DNA of 41,561 nt. Source: Agrobacterium albertimagni AOL15 (GTDB taxonomy: Bacteria > Pseudomonadota > Alphaproteobacteria > Rhizobiales > Rhizobiaceae). The position numbers were made by a program, and so were the translations under genes. Below are positions 1 through 7,577 of this stretch, one piece after another (positions within the stretch are counted from its first letter, which is position 1; each line of letters begins with the position of its first letter). Below the pieces are notes generated by a model. The model was not told where the DNA came from. It worked only from the letters and a program-made list of their open reading frames with translations, and made no database searches. The stretch lies in assembly GCF_000300855.1 (NCBI RefSeq), contig NZ_ALJF01000024.1, forward strand, positions 1-41,561, given 5' to 3'.

Positions 1-18
1 TCCCGTCCCTGGCCTCGG

Positions 19-64
19 CCCCAGCCCCAGCCCCAGCCCCAGCCCCAGCCCCAGCCCCAGCCCC
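19..64. repeat. (CCCCAG)n hexamer microsatellite
   Basis: Seven perfect tandem copies of CCCCAG run from 19 to 60, followed by a partial CCCC. The unit is six bases, so any reading frame through it stays open and would encode a dipeptide repeat. It lies beyond the 3' end of dinB, outside the dinB reading frame as called. It could be the low-complexity end of a gene lying to the left of the window, but no such gene can be supported from what is visible. Confidence 0.9.
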
Positions 65-190
65 GTTAGGGTCTGCGCTCCTTGTCGAGATGATCTGTCG
101 TGCAAAGGTAGCTCGGTTGTTGGTGTCAGGGCTCGTGTGAGCCGAGGAACGCATCCTTCTCAATCGTCGATGCGCAAGGCCTGCTTACCG

Positions 191-1297
191 TCATAAACCA
201 AGACCGAGCTGGGGTTTGTCGATTTGATCGGCCTGCTTGTCGATCACGAGTGACGACAGGGTCAATCCTAAAAGACGGACCGGGCGTTTGAACGGATGGA
301 GCCCAACAAGCAGGACATGGGCCAGTTCCAGCATGTCTTCGACGCCTGCAAATGGGACGGACGTCGTCCGGCTGCGGGTCACCTGGGTGAAATCTGCGTA
401 TTTGACTTTCAAAGTGAGTGTCTTGCCACTCAGTCCTTTCGCCCTGCAGGAGGACCAGACCTTTTGTGCCAGCGGTCTAAGCTCGTCTGATGCTGCCTGA
501 AGTGCGCTGATATCGGCGGCGAAGGTGTCTTCGGCGCCAATGGATTTGCGCTCCCGATCCGGCCTGACCGGGCGCTCGTCAATGCCGCGGGCAATCCCGT
601 AAAAGAATGGGCCGGCCTTGCCGAAGTGTTGGCTCAGAAAGGTCAGAGATTTTGCTTTCAGGTCAGCGCCGGTTTCAATTCCCAATCGGCGCATCTTCTC
701 GGCGGTGGCGGGTCCGACACCATGAAATTTCTTGACCGCCAGCTCTTCGACGAAGGTCGGGCCGTGTCTCGGCGTAATTACCGCCTGGCCGTTCGGCTTG
801 TTGAGATCGGACGCCATCTTGGCCAGGAACTTGTTGTAGGAGATGCCGGCCGACGCATTGAGCCCGGTCACCGCCTTGATCCTGGCGCGGATTTGAAGCG
901 CAATCTCGGTGGCAATCGGCATGTCCTTCAGGTTCTCTGTCACATCGAGATAGGCCTCATCGAGCGAAAGAGGTTCGATTATCGGAGTGTATTCGGAAAA
1001 TATCGCGCGGATCTTTTCAGAGACCTCGCGGTAGGCGTCAAAACGCGGCTTCACGAATATCAGCCCGGGACATTTGCGGGCGGCCGTGACCGATGGCATG
1101 GCAGAATGAACCCCAAACAACCGGGCCTCGTAACTGGCCGCAGCGACCACGCCCCGTTCAGCGGCTCCACCAACTGCCAAGGGTTTGCCACGAAGTTCCG
1201 GATTGTCGCGTTGCTCGACCGAGGCATAGAAGGCGTCCATGTCCACATGGATGATTTTACGGAGGGGCGCGGGTCGGGCATCCATGATTGTCTGCAC
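191..1297 (-). CDS. dinB: DNA polymerase IV (Y-family translesion polymerase)
   Basis: Error-prone Y-family polymerase that copies past damaged bases. All family motifs are present in 368 residues. The palm metal site is HVDMDAFYASVE (D19, with Y24 at the steric-gate position). The catalytic pair is in SLDEAYLDVT (D113, E114). A YNKFLAKMASDLNKP stretch follows. The protein ends exactly in QLGLGL, which matches the C-terminal sliding-clamp-binding hexapeptide of E. coli Pol IV (QLVLGL), so the C-terminus is intact. The start is either ATG at 1297 or an in-frame ATG four codons later. It is divergent from the small gene at 1443, and the 145 bp between them must hold both promoters. I found no perfect alphaproteobacterial SOS box there. 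Confidence 0.95.
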   Translation of the reverse strand: MQTIMDARPAPLRKIIHVDMDAFYASVEQRDNPELRGKPLAVGGAAERGVVAAASYEARLFGVHSAMPSVTAARKCPGLIFVKPRFDAYREVSEKIRAIFSEYTPIIEPLSLDEAYLDVTENLKDMPIATEIALQIRARIKAVTGLNASAGISYNKFLAKMASDLNKPNGQAVITPRHGPTFVEELAVKKFHGVGPATAEKMRRLGIETGADLKAKSLTFLSQHFGKAGPFFYGIARGIDERPVRPDRERKSIGAEDTFAADISALQAASDELRPLAQKVWSSCRAKGLSGKTLTLKVKYADFTQVTRSRTTSVPFAGVEDMLELAHVLLVGLHPFKRPVRLLGLTLSSLVIDKQADQIDKPQLGLGL

Positions 1298-1442
1298 TCA
1301 ATTCAAATGGAAACGAAACAAGAACATATCAATGTTTTGCCGCCCGTGCACCTGTCAAATCCGGATCGGCCACGCCACGGTGGAAACTCCTGACGTATCC
1401 AGGCGTTTCGTTTCGATGATTGTGTGAAAACGGAGGATTTCC

Positions 1443-1751
1443 ATGGCCGACGACAGCACCACCACCATCAATGCGGCCTTTGGGACGCGGGAGGCGGCTG
1501 ACCTAGCCGTCGAGCATCTTGTCCAGCAACATGGTGTCGCCCGGGCGGATATCTTCGTCCAGTCTGCCACCAGCGACAACACGTCCGGATTTTCTCCGTC
1601 TGGTGGCGACGCCTCTCACGAAAGAGAGCCGCGCCGCGACGCGCCGCTGAATGGTGAAATCGAAGTGTCTGCAGATATTAAGTCGAGTCTCATTTCGACG
1701 GTTCAACAGGCCTTCGGCGAGCTTGGTGCTATCAGGGTGTCCGACCACTGA
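1443..1751 (+). CDS. Small conserved-looking protein, possible stress protein
   Basis: A 102-residue soluble acidic protein, not assigned to a named family. The first half (about residues 8-45) looks like a small alpha/beta domain (AAFGTREAADLAVEHLVQQ, then ADIFVQS). The middle (about 46-75) is polar and probably disordered, and the end returns to a helix-strand pattern. This general-stress-like layout is common in rhizobial small proteins, but that is inference. A good Shine-Dalgarno (GGAGG) lies about 6 bases before the ATG. Codons are C/G-ending as in the neighbours. It is transcribed away from dinB, so it has its own promoter in the shared intergenic region. Confidence 0.7.
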   Translation: MADDSTTTINAAFGTREAADLAVEHLVQQHGVARADIFVQSATSDNTSGFSPSGGDASHEREPRRDAPLNGEIEVSADIKSSLISTVQQAFGELGAIRVSDH

Positions 1752-1930
1752 TCTGCGGGGGGCTTCAATGGCTGACACGCTCTCCACCTATCGTTTCGCG
1801 TGATCGCTCTCAAGTCTGCACAGTGACTGGACCCAGCGATCGGCAATAAACATCGGCAATTTTGTTGATATATGCGTTCTAAAACACTGATAATAAATGC
1901 GTTTCAGGTATCGCAAGATCGGCAAAAAAC

Positions 1931-2221
1931 ATGGAAGAAGTGCCTACCCGTATTGAACCTGCGTTATTTGAGGATAGCATCTCGTCCATCCTAGCCGACC
2001 TCGTCGTAGAGATACAGCGCGCTGCGTCGCAGACTGCCCATGCCGCCATCTGGAGATCTCATTTCTTGGTTCACAGACGACTCTACGAAGAGAGATCAGC
2101 TGAGTTTCGCTTCGTAGAACGGGCTGACGGTCGAAAATTTGAAATGGTGCTAGGCGTCTTCCGTTCGCAAGCCGTAGATGACTTTCCGTTGGGCGGCATC
2201 AGCCTCACTCTAAGGCGGTGA
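1931..2221 (+). CDS. Hypothetical 96-residue protein
   Basis: An open frame of 96 codons, mostly helical in its first half (ILADLVVEIQRAASQ), with a C-terminal part that alternates charged and hydrophobic residues (FEMVLGVFRSQ). I do not recognise a family. No convincing Shine-Dalgarno precedes the ATG, since the upstream bases are an A-rich run. Codon use is less biased than in the flanking genes. It has no close neighbour on its strand (179 bp after the previous gene, 64 bp before the next). It may be a recent arrival or a chance frame. Confidence 0.4.
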   Translation: MEEVPTRIEPALFEDSISSILADLVVEIQRAASQTAHAAIWRSHFLVHRRLYEERSAEFRFVERADGRKFEMVLGVFRSQAVDDFPLGGISLTLRR

Positions 2222-2285
2222 CCACATGCATCTTTTCTGCCATCCATGCGTTGTTTTCCCACCACAGTCGAGAAGGAGAACCCCC

Positions 2286-2465
2286 ATGAGCAAGCGCGAA
2301 TTGATCGATACCGGCACGGACAAGCGCTATGTCCGCCGCGAAGAGGACGGCAAGTTCAAGGAGAGCGTCGATGTCGGTCGCTCCTTGTCTGCCGACAAGC
2401 GCCACAAAGCAAAGAGCGATGCAAAGCCTGGCGAAGGCGATCGCGGTGATCATCGCACCAGGTGA
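2286..2465 (+). CDS. Small basic conserved protein (59 aa)
   Basis: A 59-residue, strongly charged protein (MSKRELIDTGTDKRYVRR at the start, then a Lys/Asp-rich tail) with no membrane segment. This composition and opening recur in small uncharacterised rhizobial proteins; no function is known to me. The start at 2286 is set by a strong AGAAGGAG Shine-Dalgarno 6 bases upstream. An in-frame ATG at 2226 would add a Cys/Pro/His-rich extension unlike the body of the protein and is rejected. The stop is only 9 bp before the xthA start, so it is probably the first gene of an operon with xthA and the gene at 3254, hinting at a role in damage or stress tolerance. Confidence 0.75.
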   Translation: MSKRELIDTGTDKRYVRREEDGKFKESVDVGRSLSADKRHKAKSDAKPGEGDRGDHRTR

Positions 2466-2474
2466 TGATCAGCG

Positions 2475-3257
2475 GTGAAAATCGCGACCTACAATATCAA
2501 CGGCATCAATGGGCGGCTGGAGATCCTGCTGCAGTGGCTGGATGAAGCCGCCCCCGACATTGTCTGTCTGCAGGAGCTCAAGGCCCCCGGGGAGAGATTC
2601 CCGCTGAAGGCACTCGAAAGGGCAGGCTATGGTGCCATATGGCGCGGTCAAAAGAGCTGGAATGGCGTGGCAATTCTGGCGCGCGACACGGATCCAATCG
2701 AGACGAAGAGAACCTTGCCGGGCGCGCCAGATGACGAGCCAGATGGCGGGCAAAGCCGTTATATTGAAGCAGCCGTCAATGGCGTAATCATCGGCTGTCT
2801 TTATCTTCCCAACGGCAATCCGGTGCCGGGTCAAAAATTCGACTACAAGCTACGTTGGTTCGAAAGGTTGCGCACCTATGCGCAAGAATTGCTCGAGCTC
2901 GAAATCCCGGTGGCGCTGGTTGGCGATTTCAACGTCATGCCTGCTGATCTCGATGTCTATAAGCCGGAGCGATGGCGCGATGACGCACTGTTTCGCCCTG
3001 AGGTGAGAGATGCCTATGCAGCTCTTCTGGATCAGGGCTGGACGGATGCCCTAAGGCGGCTATTCCCGGATGAGCGGATCTACACCTTCTGGAAATACTG
3101 GAGAAATGCGTTCGAACGGGACGCGGGCCTGCGGATCGACCATTTCTTGCTGAGCCCTCAGCTCGCGCCGGAGCTGAAGGCGGCAGGCGTCGATCGTTGG
3201 GTCCGGGCATTGCCAAAGACCAGTGACCACGCGCCTGTGTGGATCGAACTGGAATGA
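2475..3257 (+). CDS. xthA: Exodeoxyribonuclease III (AP endonuclease)
   Basis: Class II AP endonuclease / 3'-5' exonuclease of base-excision repair, in the endonuclease/exonuclease/phosphatase fold. The 260-residue length is normal. Visible active-site elements are N7 (TYNING), E34 in CLQELKAPGE, Y110 in the YLPNG segment, D151 and N153 in VGDFNVMP, and the closing D251-H252 in TSDHAPVW. The start codon is GTG at 2475. It lies 9 bp after the preceding small gene and overlaps the following gene by 4 bases (ATGA), so the three are likely co-transcribed with the last two translationally coupled. Confidence 0.95.
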   Translation: MKIATYNINGINGRLEILLQWLDEAAPDIVCLQELKAPGERFPLKALERAGYGAIWRGQKSWNGVAILARDTDPIETKRTLPGAPDDEPDGGQSRYIEAAVNGVIIGCLYLPNGNPVPGQKFDYKLRWFERLRTYAQELLELEIPVALVGDFNVMPADLDVYKPERWRDDALFRPEVRDAYAALLDQGWTDALRRLFPDERIYTFWKYWRNAFERDAGLRIDHFLLSPQLAPELKAAGVDRWVRALPKTSDHAPVWIELE

Positions 3258-3607
3258 CCGGCAAAGAGAGGTCCTCCGCTTCCTTGAGGGACAAGGCAGA
3301 TGTCTATCCGGAGACGCCGGACGGGCGATATTTCGTGGTCAAAGGTCGGCTCTGGCGAAAGAGCGATCCCTCACTTGCGCCTGCTCGCCCTGAAGCACTG
3401 ATCAAGGAACTGATGGCGGCGCGTCGTGCGCTGTCAAAGCCCAGGCGCGACGAACGGGCTGTCGGCGAGATGCGTCAACGCGTTAATGCCGCCAAGATTG
3501 CACTCGGCGAGCGCGGGCCGGTCTGGTGGGACGACGGGGCACCGGATTTCAACCGGCATCTCGTGAAAAACACGCCCTATGCTGACTGGTATTCCGGCCT
3601 GGTCTGA
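3254..3607 (+). CDS. Conserved hypothetical protein coupled to xthA
   Basis: A 117-residue soluble protein starting at the ATG that overlaps the xthA stop (ATGA). The open frame extends five codons further upstream, but the overlap start is preferred because it gives translational coupling. Recognisable blocks are PDGRYFVVKGRLWRKSDP near the N-terminus, a helical Arg/Ala-rich middle, and GPVWWDDGAPDFNRH followed by NTPYADW at the C-terminus. I recall this layout as a conserved uncharacterised protein family of alphaproteobacteria without a known activity. Position in the xthA run suggests a link to DNA damage, which is inference only. Confidence 0.85.
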   Translation: MTGKERSSASLRDKADVYPETPDGRYFVVKGRLWRKSDPSLAPARPEALIKELMAARRALSKPRRDERAVGEMRQRVNAAKIALGERGPVWWDDGAPDFNRHLVKNTPYADWYSGLV

Positions 3608-3693
3608 TGCTGGTCGCGGCCCTTCTGGCAGGCTGTCCCTTGCAACATCGAGGGTGCTGACATGAAGGCGGTAAAGTCGAGCGGAGGCTGACA

Positions 3694-3945
3694 TCAGAGG
3701 CTTGGCTCCTCATCTGATGCATGGGCATTAAACCCTGCCGTTACATTCGCTTCGAGACGAATGCCCAGCAAGGTTATGATGTTCAGCACCATGTCGATGG
3801 GTGGGTTGACCCTGCCACGTTCAAAATCCGAAAGCCATTTCTGGGAATAACCAACCAAGCCTGCGGCGCGAGACTGCGTCAAGCCGCGTTGCTTGCGCGC
3901 GTTTTTTACCAGTTCACGGAGGTCATCGACGGCAAGAATACGCAT
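3694..3945 (-). CDS. XRE/HipB-like DNA-binding protein, orphan
   Basis: An 83-residue helix-turn-helix protein. The HTH spans about residues 8-62 (LRELVKNARKQRGLTQSRAA, then LVGYSQKWLSDFERGRVNP), with the Gln and Ser/Lys recognition pattern of HipB-type antitoxins, and a short acidic tail. In HipBA loci the kinase gene hipA normally follows directly, but here only 86 bp remain before the convergent 3254-3607 gene, so no hipA is present. An inverted repeat (3948-3968) sits 2 bases upstream of the ATG and a second imperfect one lies at 3985-4004. Both are likely autoregulatory operators. Confidence 0.85.
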   Translation of the reverse strand: MRILAVDDLRELVKNARKQRGLTQSRAAGLVGYSQKWLSDFERGRVNPPIDMVLNIITLLGIRLEANVTAGFNAHASDEEPSL

Positions 3946-3947
3946 TC

Positions 3948-3968
3948 TATCACTGATCGGTGGTGATA
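3948..3968. promoter_or_regulatory. Inverted repeat TATCAC-N9-GTGATA, candidate HipB operator
   Basis: Perfect 6-bp arms (3948-3953 and 3963-3968) directly upstream of the HipB-like ATG. HipB operators are known to be short TATCC-N8-GGATA palindromes, and this one has the same architecture with different outer bases. A related imperfect palindrome starting TTATCACC follows at 3985-4004. Confidence 0.5.
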
Positions 3969-4155
3969 TTGATTTTTGCTCACTTTATCACCTATGGGTT
4001 ATAAAGACAACGCAAGAGGTGAGCTTATAATTGCTCGGTTATTTCGCCGATCGCGGCCAGAAGTGGTTTGCACGAGCGCATCGCTCTTTGTTGAGACTAT
4101 TGAAGGAGCCAGCAAAGATGGCGGCGTCAGGAGCAGAGGCCTGGCGATTGATGAC

Positions 4156-4494
4156 TTAAGGGAATTTGCGGCCCGTCAAAATTGCAACCAGCTGGTGTCT
4201 GTTGCGAATGCCGCTTTCGAAAAAGTTGATGAGTATCTTTGCGTTTTGCTCGGCTTGCGGCGACCCATCTTCGTCGCCACGAATATCACACACATCCTTG
4301 AGAACCCGTTGCAACAGGGCCAGATTCCCCGGACTGAGCGGAGCATCCAGTTTTCGGGCGGTTTCACAATCATAGATCGGCGAAATCCCGGCGGAATGAA
4401 TCTTGCCTGCTTTATAAGTAGATCCGCATTTGTTGTCTTTCCCAACGTAGCGTTGATGACCAGGCTCACAGCTTTTCGATCGTAACTGCGCTTT
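4156..4494 (-). pseudogene. Start-less coding relic, unknown protein
   Basis: One minus-strand frame is open for about 112 codons and ends in TAA at 4156-4158, but contains no usable ATG or GTG near its upstream end, which is bounded by a TAG. Its translation looks like a real protein: CEPGHQRYVGKDNKCG near the start, then PIYDCETARKLDAP, then a helical, charged C-terminus (NALLQ-type leucine helix, INFFESGIRNRHQL) ending in GRKFP. The other frames here are richer in Trp, Cys and Arg and look like shadows. I infer the 3' part of a gene that lost its 5' end or was frameshifted. The family is not recognised. The CEPG/KCG spacing might bind metal. Confidence 0.45.
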
Positions 4495-4638
4495 CTATCC
4501 GAGGTGTTTGACACTGACCGGCGCTGGCGAAATTGCTGCAGATCACGGATAGCGAGCCGGTGATGGCAGTGCCGTGGTCGCCCGGCAAAGGCATTTGTCC
4601 CGGGCTTTAGATCGCGTCGGTCTGTTCACTCAGCGTCA

Positions 4639-5109
4639 TCAGTGTTCGCCTTCTTCCTTTGCATGACGAAGCACCTCTTCGACCTTGAAATTGGTCATGA
4701 TCCGCAGCGTGGCAAATGTCACGATCGATAGGACAATCGCCGTGTCATAGGCTCCAAGCCCGACAGATGTGCCGATCGCGCCGGTGGCCCAGAGGCTTGC
4801 AGCCGTTGCGGTACCCTTTGTCCCGGCTTTGCCCACCAGGATTGCCCCGCCGCCGATGAAGCCGACCCCGTTGATCAAGCCCTCGACGATGCGCGCTGTC
4901 GCTTCGGCATTGCCCTGCGTGATCCCCTCGGTTGCCTGGATGAAGCCACAGGCCGCGATCGCCACCAGAGGGAATGTCCTTAGTCCTGCGCTGCGTTCGT
5001 GGCGTTCCCGGTCCCAGGCGATCGGCAAAGCCAGCGCGTAGGCAAACGCCAATGCCGCAAGATGGCTGAAAATGTCGAAGGTGCCAGCCAGCGATGTCAG
5101 CCACTCCAT
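4639..5109 (-). CDS. MgtC/SapB family membrane protein
   Basis: A 156-residue inner-membrane protein with four or five hydrophobic helices. Family hallmarks are the early charged loop WDRERHERSAGLRTFPLV, GLINGVGFIGGGAI, and GTKGTATAASLWATGAIG. MgtC proteins modulate membrane potential and Mg2+/phosphate homeostasis in acid or low Mg2+. Plain SapB/MgtC relatives like this one lack the ACT-like C-terminal domain of Salmonella MgtC, and this protein is the short form. It stands alone on the minus strand with its 5' side facing an 0.8 kb gene-poor stretch. No Mg2+ leader could be discerned. Confidence 0.9.
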   Translation of the reverse strand: MEWLTSLAGTFDIFSHLAALAFAYALALPIAWDRERHERSAGLRTFPLVAIAACGFIQATEGITQGNAEATARIVEGLINGVGFIGGGAILVGKAGTKGTATAASLWATGAIGTSVGLGAYDTAIVLSIVTFATLRIMTNFKVEEVLRHAKEEGEH

Positions 5110-5915
5110 GTCAAATCTCCGTTTTCCAGGAGACGAGACGCTGGTTAGCGGCTCAATGTTCCATTGAAAGGAAATGTAGTCGTGACCGACGGGATGGCAA
5201 AGGCGTCATGCCTTTCACTCGGGCCGTCGATGCTGTCGCGCGTCCAGAAATCGAGGCGCCTTGGGAGGCCGGCCGGCAGCTTGCTGACTAGGTCTCTCTT
5301 TGCCGCTTGCTTGCTTGAACCAGGCTATGAGTTCTTGCTGTCGCTTCCAGACGAGTGGTGACTGTAATCCCGGGAATCGAGCAGCAGCGGCAGAGGGTTT
5401 GGGGTTCTGGGGCACCGCCCCTTGGCCTTATCGCCCGAGTGTGCGCGATGACCTGTTTTGCGTTCGTCAATTTCAAAAACGGGTGCATGCCGGGTCGCCA
5501 GAAAGCGATCGGCCTTTTCGCAGCCTTGATGGCGCGCCCACCACCCTCCTAATGACACTTCCCCCGCAGTTCTATTGATACTTTCCCCGCTCTTCTATTG
5601 ACGCTTTCCCCCGCCTGCGATGGTCTTGAGACGAGAGCCCAAGCGCGGTCCGTTCCGTCGTCGTCATCGTCATCTATGTGGGGCAGCGCGTCCTCCCTTT
5701 TGACGAAAACCTGTTTGCATTCCCTCTATCGACATTCTGATCATTCAAAGACAGTCAGCCTCGTTGACCGCGCGATGTAAGCTTGAGTGTTCATGTGCGG
5801 GCTGAGACAGCGCGAACTCGTTTGTTCGCCTCATTGACCATCGCGCGGTCGCAAACTCTTGGAAGGCGTTCGGGCCAGAGCACGGAAACCAGTGCTCGCC
5901 AATAAGAAGTTTTTC
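5110..5915. other. Gene-poor 0.8 kb stretch, probable mobile-element debris
   Basis: No frame in this stretch looks like a genuine gene. The open frames on both strands overlap each other, are rich in Arg/Cys/Pro/Ser and lack ribosome-binding sites. The only clear structure is three tandem 23-bp units at 5553-5621. The left half has a GC-rich run (around 5400-5425) of the kind often seen at the edges of rhizobial insertion elements. I infer a scar of one or more mobile elements, without being able to name one. Confidence 0.4.
5553..5621 (+). repeat. Three tandem imperfect 23-bp units
   Basis: Units at 5553-5575, 5576-5598 and 5599-5621 each begin TGAYRCTT and continue with a C-run, CCCCG. 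The first two also share TTCTAT at the end. Head-to-tail short units of this kind occur at the termini of IS21-family elements as transposase-binding sites, so this may be a solo IS end. A protein-binding array (iteron-like) is the alternative. Confidence 0.6.
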
Positions 5916-6407
5916 TCAAGCAAGACGGTTCTCGTCATCGACTACAATCAGGCGGGATGACGCCTCGTCGCCCCAATGCCAAAGTACGAGATTGAGATCG
6001 CTTGCCGATGAACCATGCGCATAACTTTGGACGAGCAGTGCGTGATAGCCATCCTCGACCAGCTGCCGAGCAAAGTCCTGGGTTCTTGCCGTTCCGCTCG
6101 ATCGCATCTGGTCGCGCCAGGAGATGTCTGCGAGTGCTGCAGCATCCATGCCGTAGGCCGCCAGAGCAACCTCGTTGCGACTGTCGAAGACCTGCTCGAT
6201 TTCTGCCCTGTAAGATACAATTGTCGTCGGTTGCAAGCTTCCGACCTGATTGCTTTCGCGGATGGCGGTCATGATCGAAAGAGAAGTGTAAAGCGCAGGA
6301 ACGCCCTTCTTGTTGAAACGCCCGCCATGCCGTTCAGCGCCGTTGCCCGACAGCGGTTCACGGGCGTAGATCGGGTTGAGTGCCCTGTACAACGTGCCCT
6401 TAAACAT
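5916..6407 (-). CDS. RES-domain toxin (ParT/MbcT-like)
   Basis: A 163-residue RES-domain protein, the toxin of a type II toxin-antitoxin pair. Family members act on NAD+ (phosphorolysis or ADP-ribosylation). The domain covers nearly the whole protein: LYRALNPIYAREPLSGNGA at the N-terminus, then the GGRFNKKG motif, ALYTSLSIMTAIRE with the catalytic-region Tyr/Ser/Glu, and the conserved Ser/Asp region near SSASDLNLVLW. Arg and Glu expected in the NAD pocket are present, so it looks active. It starts 14 bp after the antitoxin stop on the same strand and should be co-expressed with it. Confidence 0.9.
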   Translation of the reverse strand: MFKGTLYRALNPIYAREPLSGNGAERHGGRFNKKGVPALYTSLSIMTAIRESNQVGSLQPTTIVSYRAEIEQVFDSRNEVALAAYGMDAAALADISWRDQMRSSGTARTQDFARQLVEDGYHALLVQSYAHGSSASDLNLVLWHWGDEASSRLIVVDDENRLA

Positions 6408-6421
6408 CGTGCGATATTTGA

Positions 6422-6772
6422 CTAGGCATGGATGCCGGCATCAACGGCGTCGATGTAATCAAGCACATCGTCGGCGCGTCCATCCCGGACAAGCTGCATA
6501 GCTGTCAGGCCTGAGAAACCGGGGAGGGGTTGTGAGCGGTACCAGGCATAGGCCATGAGCGCCGAGCCAAAACGAGGTTCGATTTTGTTAATGATCTCAG
6601 CCACTTCGCGCAAACGACGCTGCGTCTTGTCTGAACGGATCCTATCCTTCCGTTGAACCGCATCCTTCCCAAGTCCCGCCGTCCGAGCAATGTCCTCGCT
6701 GGTCGTCAGCAAAGTTTCCGCAAACTTGCGTGGGGAGAACAGTCCGTCGTCAGCATATTGGGTGAGGCTCAT
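6422..6772 (-). CDS. Xre/MbcA/ParS-family antitoxin
   Basis: A 116-residue antitoxin of the RES-toxin partner family. The N-terminal half is helix-turn-helix-like (FAETLLTTSEDIARTAGLGK). The C-terminal half is the toxin-binding domain formerly called DUF2384, recognisable by ALMAYAWYRSQPLPGFSGLT and AMQLVRDGRADDVLDYIDAV, the helix that plugs the toxin active site. The gene precedes the toxin, the normal order for this family. Its promoter lies in 6773-6880. It probably represses itself together with the toxin. Confidence 0.9.
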   Translation of the reverse strand: MSLTQYADDGLFSPRKFAETLLTTSEDIARTAGLGKDAVQRKDRIRSDKTQRRLREVAEIINKIEPRFGSALMAYAWYRSQPLPGFSGLTAMQLVRDGRADDVLDYIDAVDAGIHA

Positions 6773-7076
6773 AGTGTGACGTCCTTAGTGGAGTGCCGAT
6801 CATTCTGACTGAATATAGCGTCAATATTGCTGGGCTTCAACCACAATCGGCACGGGGCGGCCGCATATGGCACTGCGTATGATCTCAATGTCTGCGTGGT
6901 GGCCCAGCCCCCCGGACAGCTATGCTGACTTCGTCAAACAAAATATGATCCAGGGCCTGTAACCGGCTGCTAGGTTTGGTCAGTGCCCTCGATGGGCGGT
7001 GATTACAGTCGAGCCCGGCAGGACAGCGTTCGCGAGAAACGTCCCCTGAAATCTTGTAGCGTGAAAGACGTGATCC
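6773..7076. promoter_or_regulatory. Intergenic region upstream of the RES/Xre pair
   Basis: No supported gene here. It contains the promoter of the toxin-antitoxin pair and an 8-bp perfect inverted repeat, GTGCCGAT at 6793-6800 and ATCGGCAC at 6846-6853, separated by 45 bases with an AT-rich core (AATATAGCGTCAATATT). The spacing would suit a looped, two-site operator for the antitoxin, but chance is not excluded. Confidence 0.35.
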
Positions 7077-7409
7077 TTGCCCATATTGCTCCTGGTAGGA
7101 GTTGCGATACGCATTGATCAGATCCCATCCTTTGTCAAAGAGGTCCCAAGCACCGGCGCCACGCTTTATGCTGCGGGTGAAAACCACTATCTCTTTGGCA
7201 AGCCGGATGTCCCACATGACAAAGCCGAGGAGATTGCAGCGCGCGTCAACGGCATCTGTGAGCGCTATGGTCCGCGCGATCACCTGCAGACCGAAATTTC
7301 CAGCCACCTTGCAAGCCTTGGGCTCGATATCGATGGCCATGGCGAATGCCGGGTGCTGCGCTGGCTCGATCGGTCGGCTCGCTCCACCTCCTGCCCGGTC
7401 CTCGCGTAA
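7077..7409 (+). CDS. Hypothetical protein, uncertain or damaged 5' end
   Basis: From about 7120 to 7380 this frame has strongly rhizobial codon use and a sensible protein pattern (LYAAGENHYLFGKPDVPHDK, then EIAARVNGICERYGP, ISSHLASLGLDIDGHGE, RVLRWLDR). The only start that keeps the N-terminus is TTG at 7077, right after an in-frame TGA at 7071 and with no Shine-Dalgarno. A GTG-led frame in another phase begins just upstream, so a small frameshift near 7080-7120 is possible. The antisense frame at 6885-7418 is judged a shadow. No family recognised. Confidence 0.5.
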   Translation: MPILLLVGVAIRIDQIPSFVKEVPSTGATLYAAGENHYLFGKPDVPHDKAEEIAARVNGICERYGPRDHLQTEISSHLASLGLDIDGHGECRVLRWLDRSARSTSCPVLA

Positions 7410-7577
7410 CACGGTCACGGTCTGGACGAGGTGCCGGTCTTGAGATGGCCAGCCCCCCGCAACTGCAAACCAGGCGGACGAAAGCGGGATGCAGTGATGT
7501 CGCCGTATTTCTCCGTGCTGGCGCTTTGTCCGGCAGTTGAGCTACCTGCCTTGCACCTTGACACAGCGGTTCTCGGA

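Noticed and set aside
19..64. CRISPR array or telomere-like repeat
   Set aside because: Hexamers are contiguous without spacers, and the window edge gives no sign of a replicon end.
1310..1325. SOS (LexA) box upstream of dinB
   Set aside because: GAAAC...GAAC words are present, but the spacing does not give GAAC-N7-GAAC; the match is off by one base.
626..1393. Plus-strand 255-codon frame opposite dinB
   Set aside because: Antisense shadow of a clearly complete dinB, Arg/Gly/His-rich with no family features.
3976..4485. Plus-strand 169-codon open frame
   Set aside because: It overlaps the better-looking minus-strand relic frame, has no ribosome-binding site and begins inside the palindromic operator region.
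6885..7418. Minus-strand 177-codon frame
   Set aside because: The opposite strand has more typical codon use over 7120-7380, and this frame has a mixed, Cys/Arg-rich C-terminal part.
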